Shown here: positions 21,171 through 31,634 of the stretch, in pieces | Layout of the letters: every line of letters starts with the position of its first letter | Numbering within the stretch: the first letter of the stretch is position 1 | Assembly (NCBI GenBank): GCA_004014935.1 | Contig: CP025322.1 | Span: 2,666,001-2,730,000 of the forward strand | DNA length: 64,000 bases | Origin: Saccharomycopsis malanga | Taxonomy: Eukaryota > Ascomycota > Saccharomycetes > Ascoideales > Saccharomycopsidaceae | Direction of reading: 5' to 3' | Translations under genes and position numbers: made by a program | The notes under the pieces: model-generated | Databases searched by the model: none | What the model was told of the DNA's origin: nothing | Seen by the model: only the letters and a program-made list of their open reading frames with translations

Positions 21171-22040
21171 TCTCATGTTTTCACCATCTCCGTTGCACAT
21201 TATACATACCTATACATGCGTAGTAAGACCCGTGGGACTGGCATGTTGCGTGGCTCAGTTAGATGTGTTATGTGCACTGGTTGCCTAGTGAACCGATTTC
21301 GATTCTCTCTGTTCTCAATTCTGAATAATCAAAATCACATATATTAAGCTCAACGATAAAGTGGTGTTTTGGAGGAGATGAAGTGGACTGGGCTCTCAAT
21401 ATAACATAATTGTGTTGTTAATTTAATAGAAGACAAGGAATATAGTCTATTGTTAAATATGCTTGTAGCTGAAAAGAGCCAGAAGACCATACAGGATGGT
21501 GTATATGCAAAGAGATCACAAAATAATAGAAAATGGCTCATTGTTTGGATTCTGACTGATGAGTCTAGCAGTAAAAGAAAATCACCCGGGGGTTTAGAGA
21601 GTAAACATAAACTAAGCGCTTTGATGTATGTAGTCAATCAAACCATCCCACTAGAAGTGCATTACCAATCGTAGAAGTTGCGAAAACTATACACTGTGTG
21701 CCGTAGTGGAATGGTATCTTTGGATAATGATCAAATTCGCAGCGATGCTCTGAAATATGGCAAAGTGCGTTAACTTATATTTTGTTAGGGTAGTGGAAAT
21801 GGGTGTTATGTGTGGGCTTGAGTATACAGTAGCTATGAGGAGCAACGCATTTGGGGGTATTCTAACGTACATAATAAATAATTTTTATTACAAGATACAT
21901 AGGTACATATAATATGAGAGATTTCCTTGAACCATTTTTTTAGAGTGGTTCAAGGCGATATGATAGGGATATTATATATTGTAATTAGTTCCTCAAGACA
22001 ATAATCTTTATTAAAATATTATTATGATTTAATATAGTTT
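21171..22040. other. Gene-free stretch
   Basis: No supported gene. It includes a possible tRNA-like relic near 21240-21300 (GTGGCTCAGTTAGAT followed by a TTTCGATTCTC B-box-like segment) and otherwise AT-rich sequence. The frames at 21350-21674 on both strands lack recognisable protein features. Confidence 0.45.
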
Positions 22041-22085
22041 CTGCTGGTATGTTCTGGGCTCGACTTTATATGATTATTATTATAA
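22041..22085 (+). repeat. SINE-like 3'-end fragment (copy 6)
   Basis: Holds 'tatgttctgggctcgac', then 'tatatgattattattat', the terminal block plus tail. It is followed within ten bases by the tRNA-like head of an LTE copy on the same strand. Confidence 0.5.
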
Positions 22086-22094
22086 ATGCCATGC

Positions 22095-22580
22095 ATGTGC
22101 CAAGTGGCCGAGTTGGTTGAGCTATTATGCGCCACCATGCGCCACCATGCGCCACACAAGCCAAGTGTGGCGTTCCTCACTTGGGGTTTTGGTACTCGAT
22201 TCGCGCTGTTGAAGTTTTGGCATACTCATCAAACGTTTTACTGAATTAAAGCTGTGCTATTCAGGTTATTTTGATCATAAAAAATATAACCAATATTTTG
22301 AATTTTTTTCCTATATTATGGTACCATTAATAATAAAAACTTTGGAATTTGGGAGTAAATATTTGATAAAATGAAAATTTGCCGATTTTTCCAAAAAGTT
22401 GATTCTTTCAAATCATAATCTAAAGTCTTTACGGCCAATACAATTATACAAAGATTGCTTTTTCCATATTTTACAACTCCTAAAGTTTTATATCGTCTAG
22501 TTTGTTATGAGATATGGCTTTTATACATGATTTATGAGTGAAACAGTTTCATAATAACACATAATTATGATTAGATAATG
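22095..22580 (+). repeat. LTE repeat family, copy 1 (head and partial body)
   Basis: Begins with a tRNA-like head: AGTGGCCGAGTTGGTTGAG, three copies of a 10-bp CATGCGCCAC-type unit, then 'aagtgtggcgttcctcactt' and 'ggtactcgattcgcgct'. The flanks TGCCAAG and TTTTGGCA can pair as an acceptor stem. About 350 bp of body follows, shared with the other copies (atcaaacgttttactgaatt; gggagtaaatatttgataaa). It is diverged and 3'-truncated. It has no coding capacity. Confidence 0.8.
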
Positions 22581-22584
22581 TTTT

Positions 22585-22662
22585 ATTATGTTTGGGCTTT
22601 ACCAAGGCCCCTCAGACATCGCATATTTACGAAACTGCTATGTAATGGGCCCGAAATATAGT
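22585..22662 (+). repeat. SINE-like element, 3' part (copy 7)
   Basis: Contains 'tttgggctttaccaaggccc', 'tttacgaaactgctatgtaa' and 'tgggcccgaaatata'. It lies immediately after LTE copy 1. The tail is not preserved. Confidence 0.6.
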
Positions 22663-23029
22663 CAAATAGTAAATAATTAACTTTAAACTGTTTTTGAGTA
22701 TACAAATCAACAGTTTAAACTTAAGTATGAAAATTAAAGAATGAATTGAGGAAAAGAACCATTCAAGAAGTGAATACAGTGGAAATAGTTGCGAAATATA
22801 GGACTTTGTAAAATAAATGAACACTGTGATGCCTAAAAGCGTAGGTTAGTACCAATTGATAGCACAAAAATGACATTTTCAAGTTTTTCTTTGATAGTTT
22901 GAAAGAATATGAACTGCTCTTTCCTATACACTTGTTTCTTGTTGAAATATGCCAAGGGAAAGGTATAAGAAGTAGACTTTGATTCATTTTTGAGTACTGA
23001 TACCTACGTCTTCAAAGGTAGAGCTGCAT
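22663..23029. other. Gene-free stretch
   Basis: AT-rich DNA without recognisable genes or repeats. Confidence 0.4.
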
Positions 23030-23035
23030 TGCACC

Positions 23036-23260
23036 ACATGCTATAACGACCATAACGGCCATGTAAGGGTGCTGTAACGGCCATGTAAGGGTGCTATAAC
23101 GGCCATGTAAGGGTTTGCATTGCATTGCATCTACATATGCATTAATATGCAGGAGTGGTGTGATAGATGCATATGCATATACATGCATGATAAGTGTGAT
23201 AGATGCATATGCATAGACATGCATGATAGGTGTGATAGATGCATATGTATATGCATTGTG
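23036..23260. repeat. Two adjacent short minisatellites
   Basis: First, three units of 'taacggccatgtaagggtgc' (about 23-bp period, 23043-23115). Second, about three units of roughly 36 bp built on 'gtgtgatagatgcatatgca' plus 'tacatgcatgataa' (23158-23255), rich in the palindromes ATGCAT and GCATATGC. A smaller 'atggcagaat' triplication lies at 23374-23402. Confidence 0.75.
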
Positions 23261-23449
23261 CGGTATTATTATGTTAGTATATGGCATAATGGTGTGATAC
23301 AGACATATGCAAAGCAACGCGAAGATCATCTGATTATTACATATGCAGTGTAAGGTAATATTATGCCAGTATATGGCAGAATATGGCAGAATATGGCAGA
23401 TTATGCAAAAAAATGTGATACTTGCGTCATCACGTGACACCTCAAGTGA

Positions 23450-24495
23450 GATCCTTTTTGTGCAAATTGGACTTTTGTGTTTATTTATAAATTGCCTAAT
23501 GAGTGCAAATGTAAATATTTCAGTCGCTTCAGTCCTGCCGGGTTAGGCGATGAGCCTTATAGCAGCCACATTTATGTTCAGGCCCTTGCATGTTATTACA
23601 TATCAAGTGAAACATTTTGTAAACAACAATTACAGAAAAAGTAGATGTCACACCGTAAGCGTGAGCATAGAAAACGTCATTCTGTCTTGTTGCTTCTCTA
23701 TTCCACTGATAATTAGATGATGCTCATTATAAAGTGAAGCAGACAAAATAAAAAAAAAAAAAGTTTCAATATGCAAGAATGCATAGCTAAAGCATTCAGT
23801 TCGCATGTTGACGCAGGACAGTGCATGTCGTGTCACGTGGTTTTCTTGAAAAATCCTGGCCAGTATCTATAAAGGTATACTTAACAAGAGCTTTAAGCCA
23901 GTTGTATTCTACTTGTTTTATTACATTTTGAGAAGCCGATTAACTACGATACTTTCTTGTTATATACTGCACAGTTTTTACTATAAAATAACATTTTATA
24001 AATTGGAGCCCAGTATATGTCAGTGTATGCATGGGTGCGTTTCTGGTCAGTGTGATACTTTTCAGTAAGTCAGAAGCTTTAAATCTGAGTTATTTATATA
24101 TTGTATATAGAATATAATGGACATCTCGACAAGAACAAAGTCTAGATTTGCCAAAAGCAGGATCAATATACTATGTTATGGTGTCTTTATGATTTTTACA
24201 GCCCTTTCATAGGACTTTAATTTGTTTTTCAAGCAAAGTTGGACTTTTAGAATTAATATGGTTTAAGAATTAAGAGGTATATTAACACTTTATGTTGATA
24301 TGGACTGAGGGATGGCTTTTTTCAGTAGTATTCCCAGGTTCAGTTTACAATAGGCTCATCCTTGGATAAGCTAAGCTCAATTTACAACGGCATTAACGTC
24401 TAATGAAATCGAATTGTTTTCTGCAACCACTTTTATAGTGCTATTTTTTGAGATTCAACCTGTTTGTTTGACAAGGCATCTACTGGGTTTTTCCA
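23450..24495. other. Gene-free stretch
   Basis: No supported gene. A CACGTG site lies at 23834 and a poly-A tract near 23750. Confidence 0.4.
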
Positions 24496-24945
<450 letters not shown>

Positions 24946-25230
24946 TTAGTTCTTTACAAAATTAAATGGCCAAAGGTTGGTGCATCTTGACATGCATGGT
25001 GGGTTTGACGGGTGCAACTTTTAGCAGATTATAACATATCCACGCAGATTGCACAAACTAGGGTTATTATGATGACAAGAAAGGAGATGCCAAGGTTGAT
25101 CAACAGAAGTCTAATGGTAGTGTTGGTTGACAAGTAATAGCTAAAGAAACAACTATTGGCTATAAAAATCTGCTTACGAGAAAGAACAACAATACTACTA
25201 TAAAAGAGAGATAATTGAGTGGAAAACAAG

Positions 25231-26682
25231 ATGAAAACAAGCAAGATGTTGGATCAGCTCAAATTAGCGTTATTGATGGCCATTGTAGCCAAAGCATTGG
25301 AATTTGGCGACTTTGAAACTAGCGTAGGAGTATCAGCTGGAGCAGCTACTGATTATGGGCTTCTCAATTCCGTTGGCATGGACAATGTTGGATCCAGAGT
25401 GATGGAGAAAGCGAAAACTGGATTTAGCAATATAAAAGAGGCTGTTTCTACGTCTAACAATACTCACAAAGAGCCAGCAGACGAGTTTGAAAAAGAACCA
25501 GTCAATCCAGCCTGCACCAAGGAAAAATACCGAGCACACCATTCGGGAGACATTGCCAAATTGGCTAGAGAATGTCCACACATCTCGGGCAGTATTATCA
25601 TTAATGATTTTCTGGAGCCTGTTTTGGAATTGGGACCCTTGGTCTCTATTGGTGGGGATTTGGAAATCAGCAATGTGTCCAATTTGGTGAGAATCGATGC
25701 CCCAAACTTGGCCAGCATTGGAAAAAGGTTCCAGTTGAGCGAATTAACTTCTTTGACGTCTATCAGCTTTCCATATTTGAAATCCGTGGAAACCATCGAT
25801 TGGAAAGTCCTTCCTATACTAAGCACCATAGGATTCGATGCTGGTTTGGACCGGATCAGAAACATTTTGATTTCCGATACGTCGTTAGTAGGATTCAGCT
25901 TGAAAGAAAAGGTCAAATCATTGGATTCTTTAAACTTGAACAATAACCGGTTTTTGGAAAGCATTTCTTCCAACATTGAAAGTGTCACTGGCTATTTATC
26001 AATTGCTGCCAATGCTAGAAATACCGCAGCAAGTTTCCCAGCCTTGGAGTCTGTCAGCAATTTGACTGTCAGAGACGTGACATCCTTGGACTTGTCGTCC
26101 ATCAAAGAGATCAGTGGTTCTGCCAACTTTTACGAAAACTATTTCCAACAGTTGAAAGTTCCAAAATTGAAGTTTGTCGGAGGAACATTGAGTATCATTG
26201 AGAATTTGAATTTGAAAGATGTGGATTTTCCCAACGTGTCTGAAGTTGGCGGAGGTTTAATGATTTCTAATAACACCAACATTGACAAAATCAATTTTTT
26301 CCCCAAACTTAAGATGATTGGTGGTGCTATTCAATTCATTGGTGATTTTAAAGAAGCCACATTCTCCAAACTTCAACTTGTTAAAGGAAGTGCTTTGATC
26401 AGATCTGCTTCGGGCCTGTTCGACTGTAGTAAATGGACAGATACAAATAATTTGATTATCCGTGGAGGCAACATTGCATGTTCAGCTGGCAATAAAAAGG
26501 AAGAGCTTCATTATGATGCAAATAATGTCCAAGGTACATTGACCAGATCCGAATCTGGCTCTACTAATGAGAATTCAAAACCAAGTGTCCCTAAATATAC
26601 CAACAAATCAACAAAATTGACTTGCAATTCATTGGATTATATTCTCACAATGGGATTATTTATCCTTGGATACATGTACTGA
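25231..26682 (+). CDS. ECM33: Ecm33/Sps2-family GPI-anchored cell-wall protein
   Basis: A 483-residue protein with a hydrophobic N-terminal signal segment (LKLALLMAIVAKALE). A Lys/Glu-containing linker leads to a domain starting near residue 93 (PACTKEKYRAHHSGD). This is made of repeated leucine-rich receptor-L-type strands (ISGSIIINDF, VSIGGDLEIS, FVGGTLSIIE and similar). A Ser/Thr/Asn-rich stalk and a C-terminal hydrophobic tail (ILTMGLFILGYMY) are consistent with a GPI signal. The family supports cell-wall integrity and apical growth. The reading frame is open to a GTG at 25219, but the first ATG is at 25231. The receptor-L repeats are clear, while the choice between ECM33, PST1 and SPS2 paralogues cannot be made from sequence alone. 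Confidence 0.85.
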   Translation: MKTSKMLDQLKLALLMAIVAKALEFGDFETSVGVSAGAATDYGLLNSVGMDNVGSRVMEKAKTGFSNIKEAVSTSNNTHKEPADEFEKEPVNPACTKEKYRAHHSGDIAKLARECPHISGSIIINDFLEPVLELGPLVSIGGDLEISNVSNLVRIDAPNLASIGKRFQLSELTSLTSISFPYLKSVETIDWKVLPILSTIGFDAGLDRIRNILISDTSLVGFSLKEKVKSLDSLNLNNNRFLESISSNIESVTGYLSIAANARNTAASFPALESVSNLTVRDVTSLDLSSIKEISGSANFYENYFQQLKVPKLKFVGGTLSIIENLNLKDVDFPNVSEVGGGLMISNNTNIDKINFFPKLKMIGGAIQFIGDFKEATFSKLQLVKGSALIRSASGLFDCSKWTDTNNLIIRGGNIACSAGNKKEELHYDANNVQGTLTRSESGSTNENSKPSVPKYTNKSTKLTCNSLDYILTMGLFILGYMY

Positions 26683-26768
26683 TTGTCATTTCAGTCTGTC
26701 AGCTGTCCGTGCTTTTTTTTTTACTGTCTTCACTTTTAAATAAACGTTTTACATGATCATTTTAACGT
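26683..26768. other. 3' flank of ECM33-like gene
   Basis: Contains a T-run near 26716 consistent with a 3' end. No other feature. Confidence 0.35.
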
Positions 26769-26978
26769 ATGGCTCAGACCTTGCAGAAAAGAACAATGGC
26801 CTGGCAGAATAATGCTGTCAAGGCCCAAAAAACTCAAGTTTGAGCCGATTATAATCAAAAAGGCCTAAAAACTCAAGTTTGAGCCAATTATTGTCGAGGG
26901 AGCCTCATTGGGTCGTACAAAGCCCCCTTAGACATGACCTACATACAAAACACTCGAAATATATGATATTATCATTAT
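26769..26978 (+). repeat. SINE-like element with duplicated inner segment (copy 9)
   Basis: The head keeps TGGCTCAGACC. The inner 'aaaaactcaagtttgagcc' segment occurs twice (26830 and 26869 registers). The end keeps 'cctacatacaaaacac', 'tcgaaatatatgatattatc' and an ATC/ATT tail. Confidence 0.65.
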
Positions 26979-27739
26979 CAGTTAGCTATCTACAGTTGTG
27001 GACTCTGCAAGGACCTGCAATTACCTGCATCCCCATGCACCAAGACGCATCTCTCACACCAGAGGCAAAAAAGGTTGCTTTCATAATCCACACGTTAATT
27101 TCCCGATGGAAATTCCCTCATAGTTAATAAGATCAACTGTCATCTGACTTGTAGAGGGCGAAAATTTTAGTAGGTGTCCAAGCATTGGTTATGGTTGAAA
27201 GAACAAGTACATTGTATTTATTGAGACCATCTTTTGAGACTCGCAAGCCAGAGGCCGGTTTTTTACGTTTATTGTCCGAGTTCTTGTCAACTAACACACT
27301 TGCGGTGCTGTTCCACTTATTGGTGGTTTGCTGCGGGTCCGTCTTGTATTAATAATTGTTTGAGGGGGGGCGGCCGTGGAGTGGTCAAGTTGCTTATAAA
27401 TATCTAGGATCGGTTGAGCTGCGAGTCCAGCTGCTTTAGGATCTACGATTAGTCGTTTATTGAGCCGTTGCTTGCTTTGAACGGTTATTTAGGGGGGCAG
27501 AGAACATTTCTAGTTCTATTGTCCTGCATTTTACGTTGGTTTTGTTTGTTTGGAACCCATAGAGGTTGTCAAAGTGGCCATCTAAAAATAAGCGCCGAGC
27601 CCGGGAACCCAACGTGATAGGTACGCTACGCTGCATCCCCACTTTGCATATCCGGCGTGCCACCTGCATTGAATCAATTTGGATTGTTGGCTTGGATTAG
27701 CGTTTGGATATTGCTGTTTGTCTGTGTTTGAGAGTCGAT
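26979..27739. promoter_or_regulatory. Long upstream region of SAT4/HAL4-like kinase
   Basis: About 760 bp without a supported gene. It has a G-run (27363-27372) and a GC-rich patch, unlike the desert regions. It probably holds the promoter and leader of the kinase gene. No factor site can be named safely. Confidence 0.4.
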
Positions 27740-29758
27740 ATGCCTGAGGCAACAGCGAGAAACAAGCGGTCGTCGACCATTTCGAAGATTGGACGCATGT
27801 TTGGTGTGTATGGCGAGAAGGAGAAGGACAAAGCGTCGTCTTCTTGCAGCACTGGAGGCAGTGGGTTATCGAATCCAGCGAGTCCTGTGATGAATGGCAA
27901 TGGGTTTGAGAAGGAAGAAGATAAAGTGGCAGGGGTTTTGTCGGTTGGTTCTTCACGATTTGCTTCTGCCAATGGGTCTTGTAGTAGTTTGAACAAGACA
28001 GAGAATATGCGTAGTTTAAACAAGACAGAGAACATGCGTAGTTTGAAAGACAATAGTTTGAAAGACGGTAGTTTTATGAAGAAACTCAACAGTTTGAAAG
28101 TAAACGATGATTGTGGTTCTTCACCAGCAATTGCGGAAGAAAGTAAAGACAATTTTAGTTCGTTGACGTCTACAATGAGTAATCCCAACATGTCACACAA
28201 CACAATAGGCGTAAAGACGCGTGCCAACAGATCACAGTCTGTTTCAAAGAACAATATCCGGTCAAAGGATTCATTGAAAGAGTGGATCAACAGCTCGGGC
28301 ACCGAATTGAATACAAAGCACGTTTCCAAGTTGAAAAACACATCAAATGCCAGTCTTCAATCAAGAGATAATCGAGAGCCAAGTGGTAGTCGTCAGCCTA
28401 AACAAACCAGTAGTAAACCCACTAGTAAACCCACTAGTAAACCCACTAGTAAACCCAGTAGTAAAACCACTAGCAATAGCAGTGTAAATAATGGCAGTGC
28501 AACCCAGACAAAAGACAAGTACTGTGGAAGATTGAAAATGTTGGAAGATGGCACACACGAGCACTTTTTGAAGAGTGCAAAGCGTCAGGAGAAGCTAAGT
28601 ACGATGATTAAAAACTTTTTGGGAGCGAAAAAGCTCCGTGACGAGTCTGTGTCGGCAGTAAGCAACATTTTGCCCAATATCATCCCGGATGGCAACGTGC
28701 CACCGTCGTTGATGTCCGGATTGATGAACAAGGTGCACCAGAACGAGAACGGCAAGATAGAGGTTGTTTTGGAGAACAATGTCAAGAACGCAGGCACAGG
28801 CAATGGAAACATGCGGTTTCCGCAAGGAACGGAGATCCAGGAAAACCTCATTGACCCACGGTCGTTTGCAGAAAAGTACGGGACGTGCCAGGAGGTTATT
28901 GGCCGAGGAACGTTTGGGGTGGTGAAAATCTCCCACAAGAAGGTGTCGGAGCATAAGGAGAACTTGTATGCAGTCAAAGAGTTTCGCCGCAGGGCCCCAG
29001 AGTCAGAGAAAGAGTACAGCCAGCGACTAGCACGCGAGTTTTGCATTTCGTCGTCGTTGAAAAACATCCACATTATCCAGACGTTGGACCTTTTGCAGGA
29101 CGCCAAAGGCGACTACTGCGAGGTGATGGAGTTCTGCACCGGCGGCGACTTGTACACGTTGGTGGTCACAGCAGGAAAGCTCGAGTATATCGAGGCCGAC
29201 TGCTTCTTCAAACAGCTCGTCCGTGGCGTGTCCTACATGCACAATATGGGGGTTGCCCACCGCGACATCAAGCCAGAGAACATCTTGCTTACTGCAGACG
29301 GCAACTTGAAGATCACCGACTTTGGGACCAGCGAATGTTTCAGTTTTGCCTGGGAGTCCAAGATCCACTTGTTCCAGGGCGTCATAGGCTCTGCGCCCTA
29401 CATTGCCCCGGAACTCTACCTGTGTAAAGAGTACGACCTACGCCCTGCTGACGTCTGGGCCTGCGGTGTTGTCTATATGGCCATGCGGACAGGACGCCAG
29501 CTCTGGAGATCCGCAAACGCAGACGACGACGAGTTTTATCAAGAGTATCTAAAAGGCCGCAAAGATGCCAACGGCTACTTGCCTATAGAGAGCTTGAAAC
29601 GCGCCAGGTGCCGCAACGTCATCTACTCAATCCTAGACCCTGTGCCCGGACGACGCATCACTGCTAAACAGATTCTAAACTCCGAATGGGGAAGAGAAAT
29701 CCGCTGCTGCGAGGCCGGTGACTATGGAACCAAAACTGACAACGTCGCCGTCAACTGA
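27740..29758 (+). CDS. SAT4: Sat4/Hal4-Hal5-type protein kinase
   Basis: A 672-residue kinase of the fungal-specific HAL/NPR group. About 380 residues of low-complexity N-terminus (including four Ser-Lys-Pro-Thr repeats and KTENMRSL duplicated) precede the kinase domain. The domain shows GRGTFGVV from residue 388, AVKE lysine at about 413, HRD at 507, DFG at 527, and the group-typical activation segment ending GSAPYIAPELY. Sat4/Hal4 and Hal5 support potassium uptake by stabilising plasma-membrane transporters and so promote salt tolerance. The conserved DFGTSECFSFAWE segment fits Sat4 best from memory, and Hal5 or Hrk1 are alternatives. The longer frame begins with TTG at 27704, so the ATG at 27740 is preferred. 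The kinase half is GC-richer than the N-terminal half. Confidence 0.85.
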   Translation: MPEATARNKRSSTISKIGRMFGVYGEKEKDKASSSCSTGGSGLSNPASPVMNGNGFEKEEDKVAGVLSVGSSRFASANGSCSSLNKTENMRSLNKTENMRSLKDNSLKDGSFMKKLNSLKVNDDCGSSPAIAEESKDNFSSLTSTMSNPNMSHNTIGVKTRANRSQSVSKNNIRSKDSLKEWINSSGTELNTKHVSKLKNTSNASLQSRDNREPSGSRQPKQTSSKPTSKPTSKPTSKPSSKTTSNSSVNNGSATQTKDKYCGRLKMLEDGTHEHFLKSAKRQEKLSTMIKNFLGAKKLRDESVSAVSNILPNIIPDGNVPPSLMSGLMNKVHQNENGKIEVVLENNVKNAGTGNGNMRFPQGTEIQENLIDPRSFAEKYGTCQEVIGRGTFGVVKISHKKVSEHKENLYAVKEFRRRAPESEKEYSQRLAREFCISSSLKNIHIIQTLDLLQDAKGDYCEVMEFCTGGDLYTLVVTAGKLEYIEADCFFKQLVRGVSYMHNMGVAHRDIKPENILLTADGNLKITDFGTSECFSFAWESKIHLFQGVIGSAPYIAPELYLCKEYDLRPADVWACGVVYMAMRTGRQLWRSANADDDEFYQEYLKGRKDANGYLPIESLKRARCRNVIYSILDPVPGRRITAKQILNSEWGREIRCCEAGDYGTKTDNVAVN

Positions 29759-29924
29759 GTCGCTGTTGTTCCTTATAGATAGACTATTGTTTTGTGTTGT
29801 TTTGCATTGTTGATGGAATCAACGTGCGGCCGTTGGGTTGTATAGAATTGTCCGTAAGTATCTGTGTATGTTTTGTAATGTTTATATACTAAATAGACTA
29901 TTAATGGTTTTGCTATATAGTAAG
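29759..29924. other. 3' flank of the SAT4-like gene
   Basis: T-rich sequence likely containing the transcript end. It runs into SINE material. Confidence 0.35.
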
Positions 29925-30073
29925 CAGAGAAGAGCTCGTGGCCACTGCGCAGAGCTTTTGGTGAAGGCTCTCAATATTATGATGGACATTATTGGGCTTT
30001 ATCAAGTCTTTTTCGACACGTCTCGCATGTAAACTGACATGTCTGGGCTTGAAGTATATGATATTATTATATA
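29925..30073 (+). repeat. SINE-like element (copy 10)
   Basis: A damaged head (agagaagagctcgtggccac), then 'ttattgggctttatcaagtc', 'gtctgggcttgaagtatatg' and an ATT tail. It is followed directly by a tandem array derived from the family's inner segment. Confidence 0.65.
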
Positions 30074-30775
30074 ATAGGCAATAACGCCGGATGGCCATTG
30101 TTTAAGGCCTAAAAAAGTCAATATTGAGTCTATTGTGATGGAATAGTCAATTTATTAATGCTTTTGCTATATGTTAGGCAATTAGGCCGGATTGTCACTG
30201 CTGGAGGCCTAAAAAAGTCAATATTGAGTCGATTATGATGAAAAAAGTCAAGATTGAGTAAATTGTGATGGAAAAGTCATTATTGAGTCTATTATGACGG
30301 AAAAGTCAATTTATAAATGATTTTATTATATAATAGACAATAAGGCCGGATGGTCACCGCTTGAGGCCTGAAAAAATCAAAATTCAGTCGATTATGATGG
30401 AAAAAAATCAATTTGTTAATGCTTTTGCTATATAATCGACAATAATGTCGGGTTGTCACTGCTCAAGGCTTAAAAAAGTCAAGATTGAGTCGATTATGAT
30501 GAAAAAAGCCAATATTCAGTCGATTATTTATGGAAAAAGTCAATTTATCAATACTTTTGCTATATAATAGGCAATAATGCCGGATGGCCATTGGTCAAGG
30601 CCTAAAAAAGTCAATTTTCAGTCGATTGTGACGGAAAAGTAAATTCATTAATGCTTTTGCTATATAGTAGGCATTAAAGCCGGATTACCACTGCTTAAGG
30701 CCTAAAAAAGTCAATATTGAGTCGATTGTGATAAAAAAAGTCAAGACTGAGTCGATTGTGATGGGATTCAAATTA
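30074..30775 (+). repeat. Tandem array of a SINE-related segment, about 100-150 bp units
   Basis: At least six units contain 'ggccggatggtcactgc', 'aaggcctaaaaaagtcaata', 'ttgagtcgattatgatgg' and 'aatgcttttgctatat'. The last phrase lies near 30158, 30421, 30553 and 30651. The same phrases occur singly inside SINE copies 1, 9 and 11, so the array appears to be an amplified inner part of that family. Confidence 0.75.
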
Positions 30776-30974
30776 ATGATATTATTCTTATTACTAGGCA
30801 ATACTAATACCTATACAGTCGTTGCTTGCTTCCAGTGTTAGCATTTCATTTATCCAATTGCATGATCGCTACGATTTTATCACTACCATGGGCATAGATA
30901 GCCATCCAGTCTTGTATACATGTTTGGGCCTTGTGATTTATTCAACTTGGCTCTACCATTGCATGTTCCAGCGC

Positions 30975-31262
30975 TAGACCGGATGGCTAGTGCTCTTGGA
31001 CGAGGCCTACAAAAGTCAAGATTGAGTCGATTGATGATACTATCATTTATTTCAAGCCCAGTACATATCGTATAAACGCACCATGTCTAGAGGGACTCGG
31101 CAAAGCCCAACAATGTCCATCATAATATTCTCACCTTTGGGTCTGCCAGGTCTTTTTCTCTTCTCCGAAAGAACTGACCAGTGGCGGTTGATTCGATTAT
31201 AATGGACGTTTGTGGATTTTACCAAGTCTCTTAATATAGCACGTATATACGAAACTAACATA
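30975..31262. repeat. Cluster of three SINE-like fragments (copies 11, 12 and 12b)
   Basis: A plus-strand head fragment (30975-31033, ccggatggctagtgctcttg) abuts a minus-strand copy. That copy (about 31034-31187) has the terminal 'atttcaagcccagtacatat' and head 'tttctcttctccgaaagaac'. A plus-strand 3' part follows (31195-31262, 'ttttaccaagtctctt' and 'cgtatatacgaaacta'). The copies are truncated against one another. Confidence 0.65.
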
Positions 31263-31480
31263 TTTCCGAGTGTATCACCACTACGTCATTGTAAGGTTGC
31301 ATTGGCGTTTGGTCAGGTTACTGCTGGGTCGTTGTGTGCTCTTCAAGCAGCAATCAAGTTGAATCAATCAGTGACTGCATTATTATTAGGTGAGGGATCT
31401 GCTGCTGTGGCTAAGGAGCAGCTTTCTACACTTGAACATTTGTTATTAGAAAATGTTTTAATATTTCAAAATACAACCAA

Positions 31481-31493
31481 TATTTGCCAGAAC
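31481..31493 (+). repeat. Target-site duplication, left copy
   Basis: The 13-bp TATTTGCCAGAAC is repeated exactly at 31622-31634, directly flanking SINE copy 13. Confidence 0.85.
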
Positions 31494-31621
31494 GGCCACT
31501 GGGCTGTATATGAGAATATTATGATGGGCATTATTGGGCTTTACCAAGTCTCCTTAGACAAATCGCGTATGTACGAGATGTCTGGGCTTAGAGTACATGA
31601 TATAATCATTATTATTATTAT
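31494..31621 (+). mobile_element. SINE-like insertion of 128 bp inside the ETF-alpha pseudogene (copy 13)
   Basis: Starts ggccactgggctgtatatga, continues 'attattgggctttaccaagt', 'gtctgggcttagagtacatg' and ends in ATT repeats. It is bounded by a perfect 13-bp direct duplication. Removing the insert and one duplicate brings the interrupted ETF-alpha similarity together, which shows that it is a discrete insertion. Confidence 0.88.
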
Positions 31622-31634
31622 TATTTGCCAGAAC
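31622..31634 (+). repeat. Target-site duplication, right copy
   Basis: Identical 13-bp partner of 31481-31493. Its first bases merge with the ATT tail. Confidence 0.85.

Noticed and set aside
22095-22220. Functional tRNA gene at the LTE head
   Set aside because: The T-arm does not pair, the anticodon arm is replaced by a 10-bp repeat of variable number, and no Pol III terminator follows closely.
23036-23115. Telomere-type repeat
   Set aside because: The GTAAGGGT-containing unit occurs only three times, with about a 23-bp period, and is internal; there is no sign of a chromosome end.
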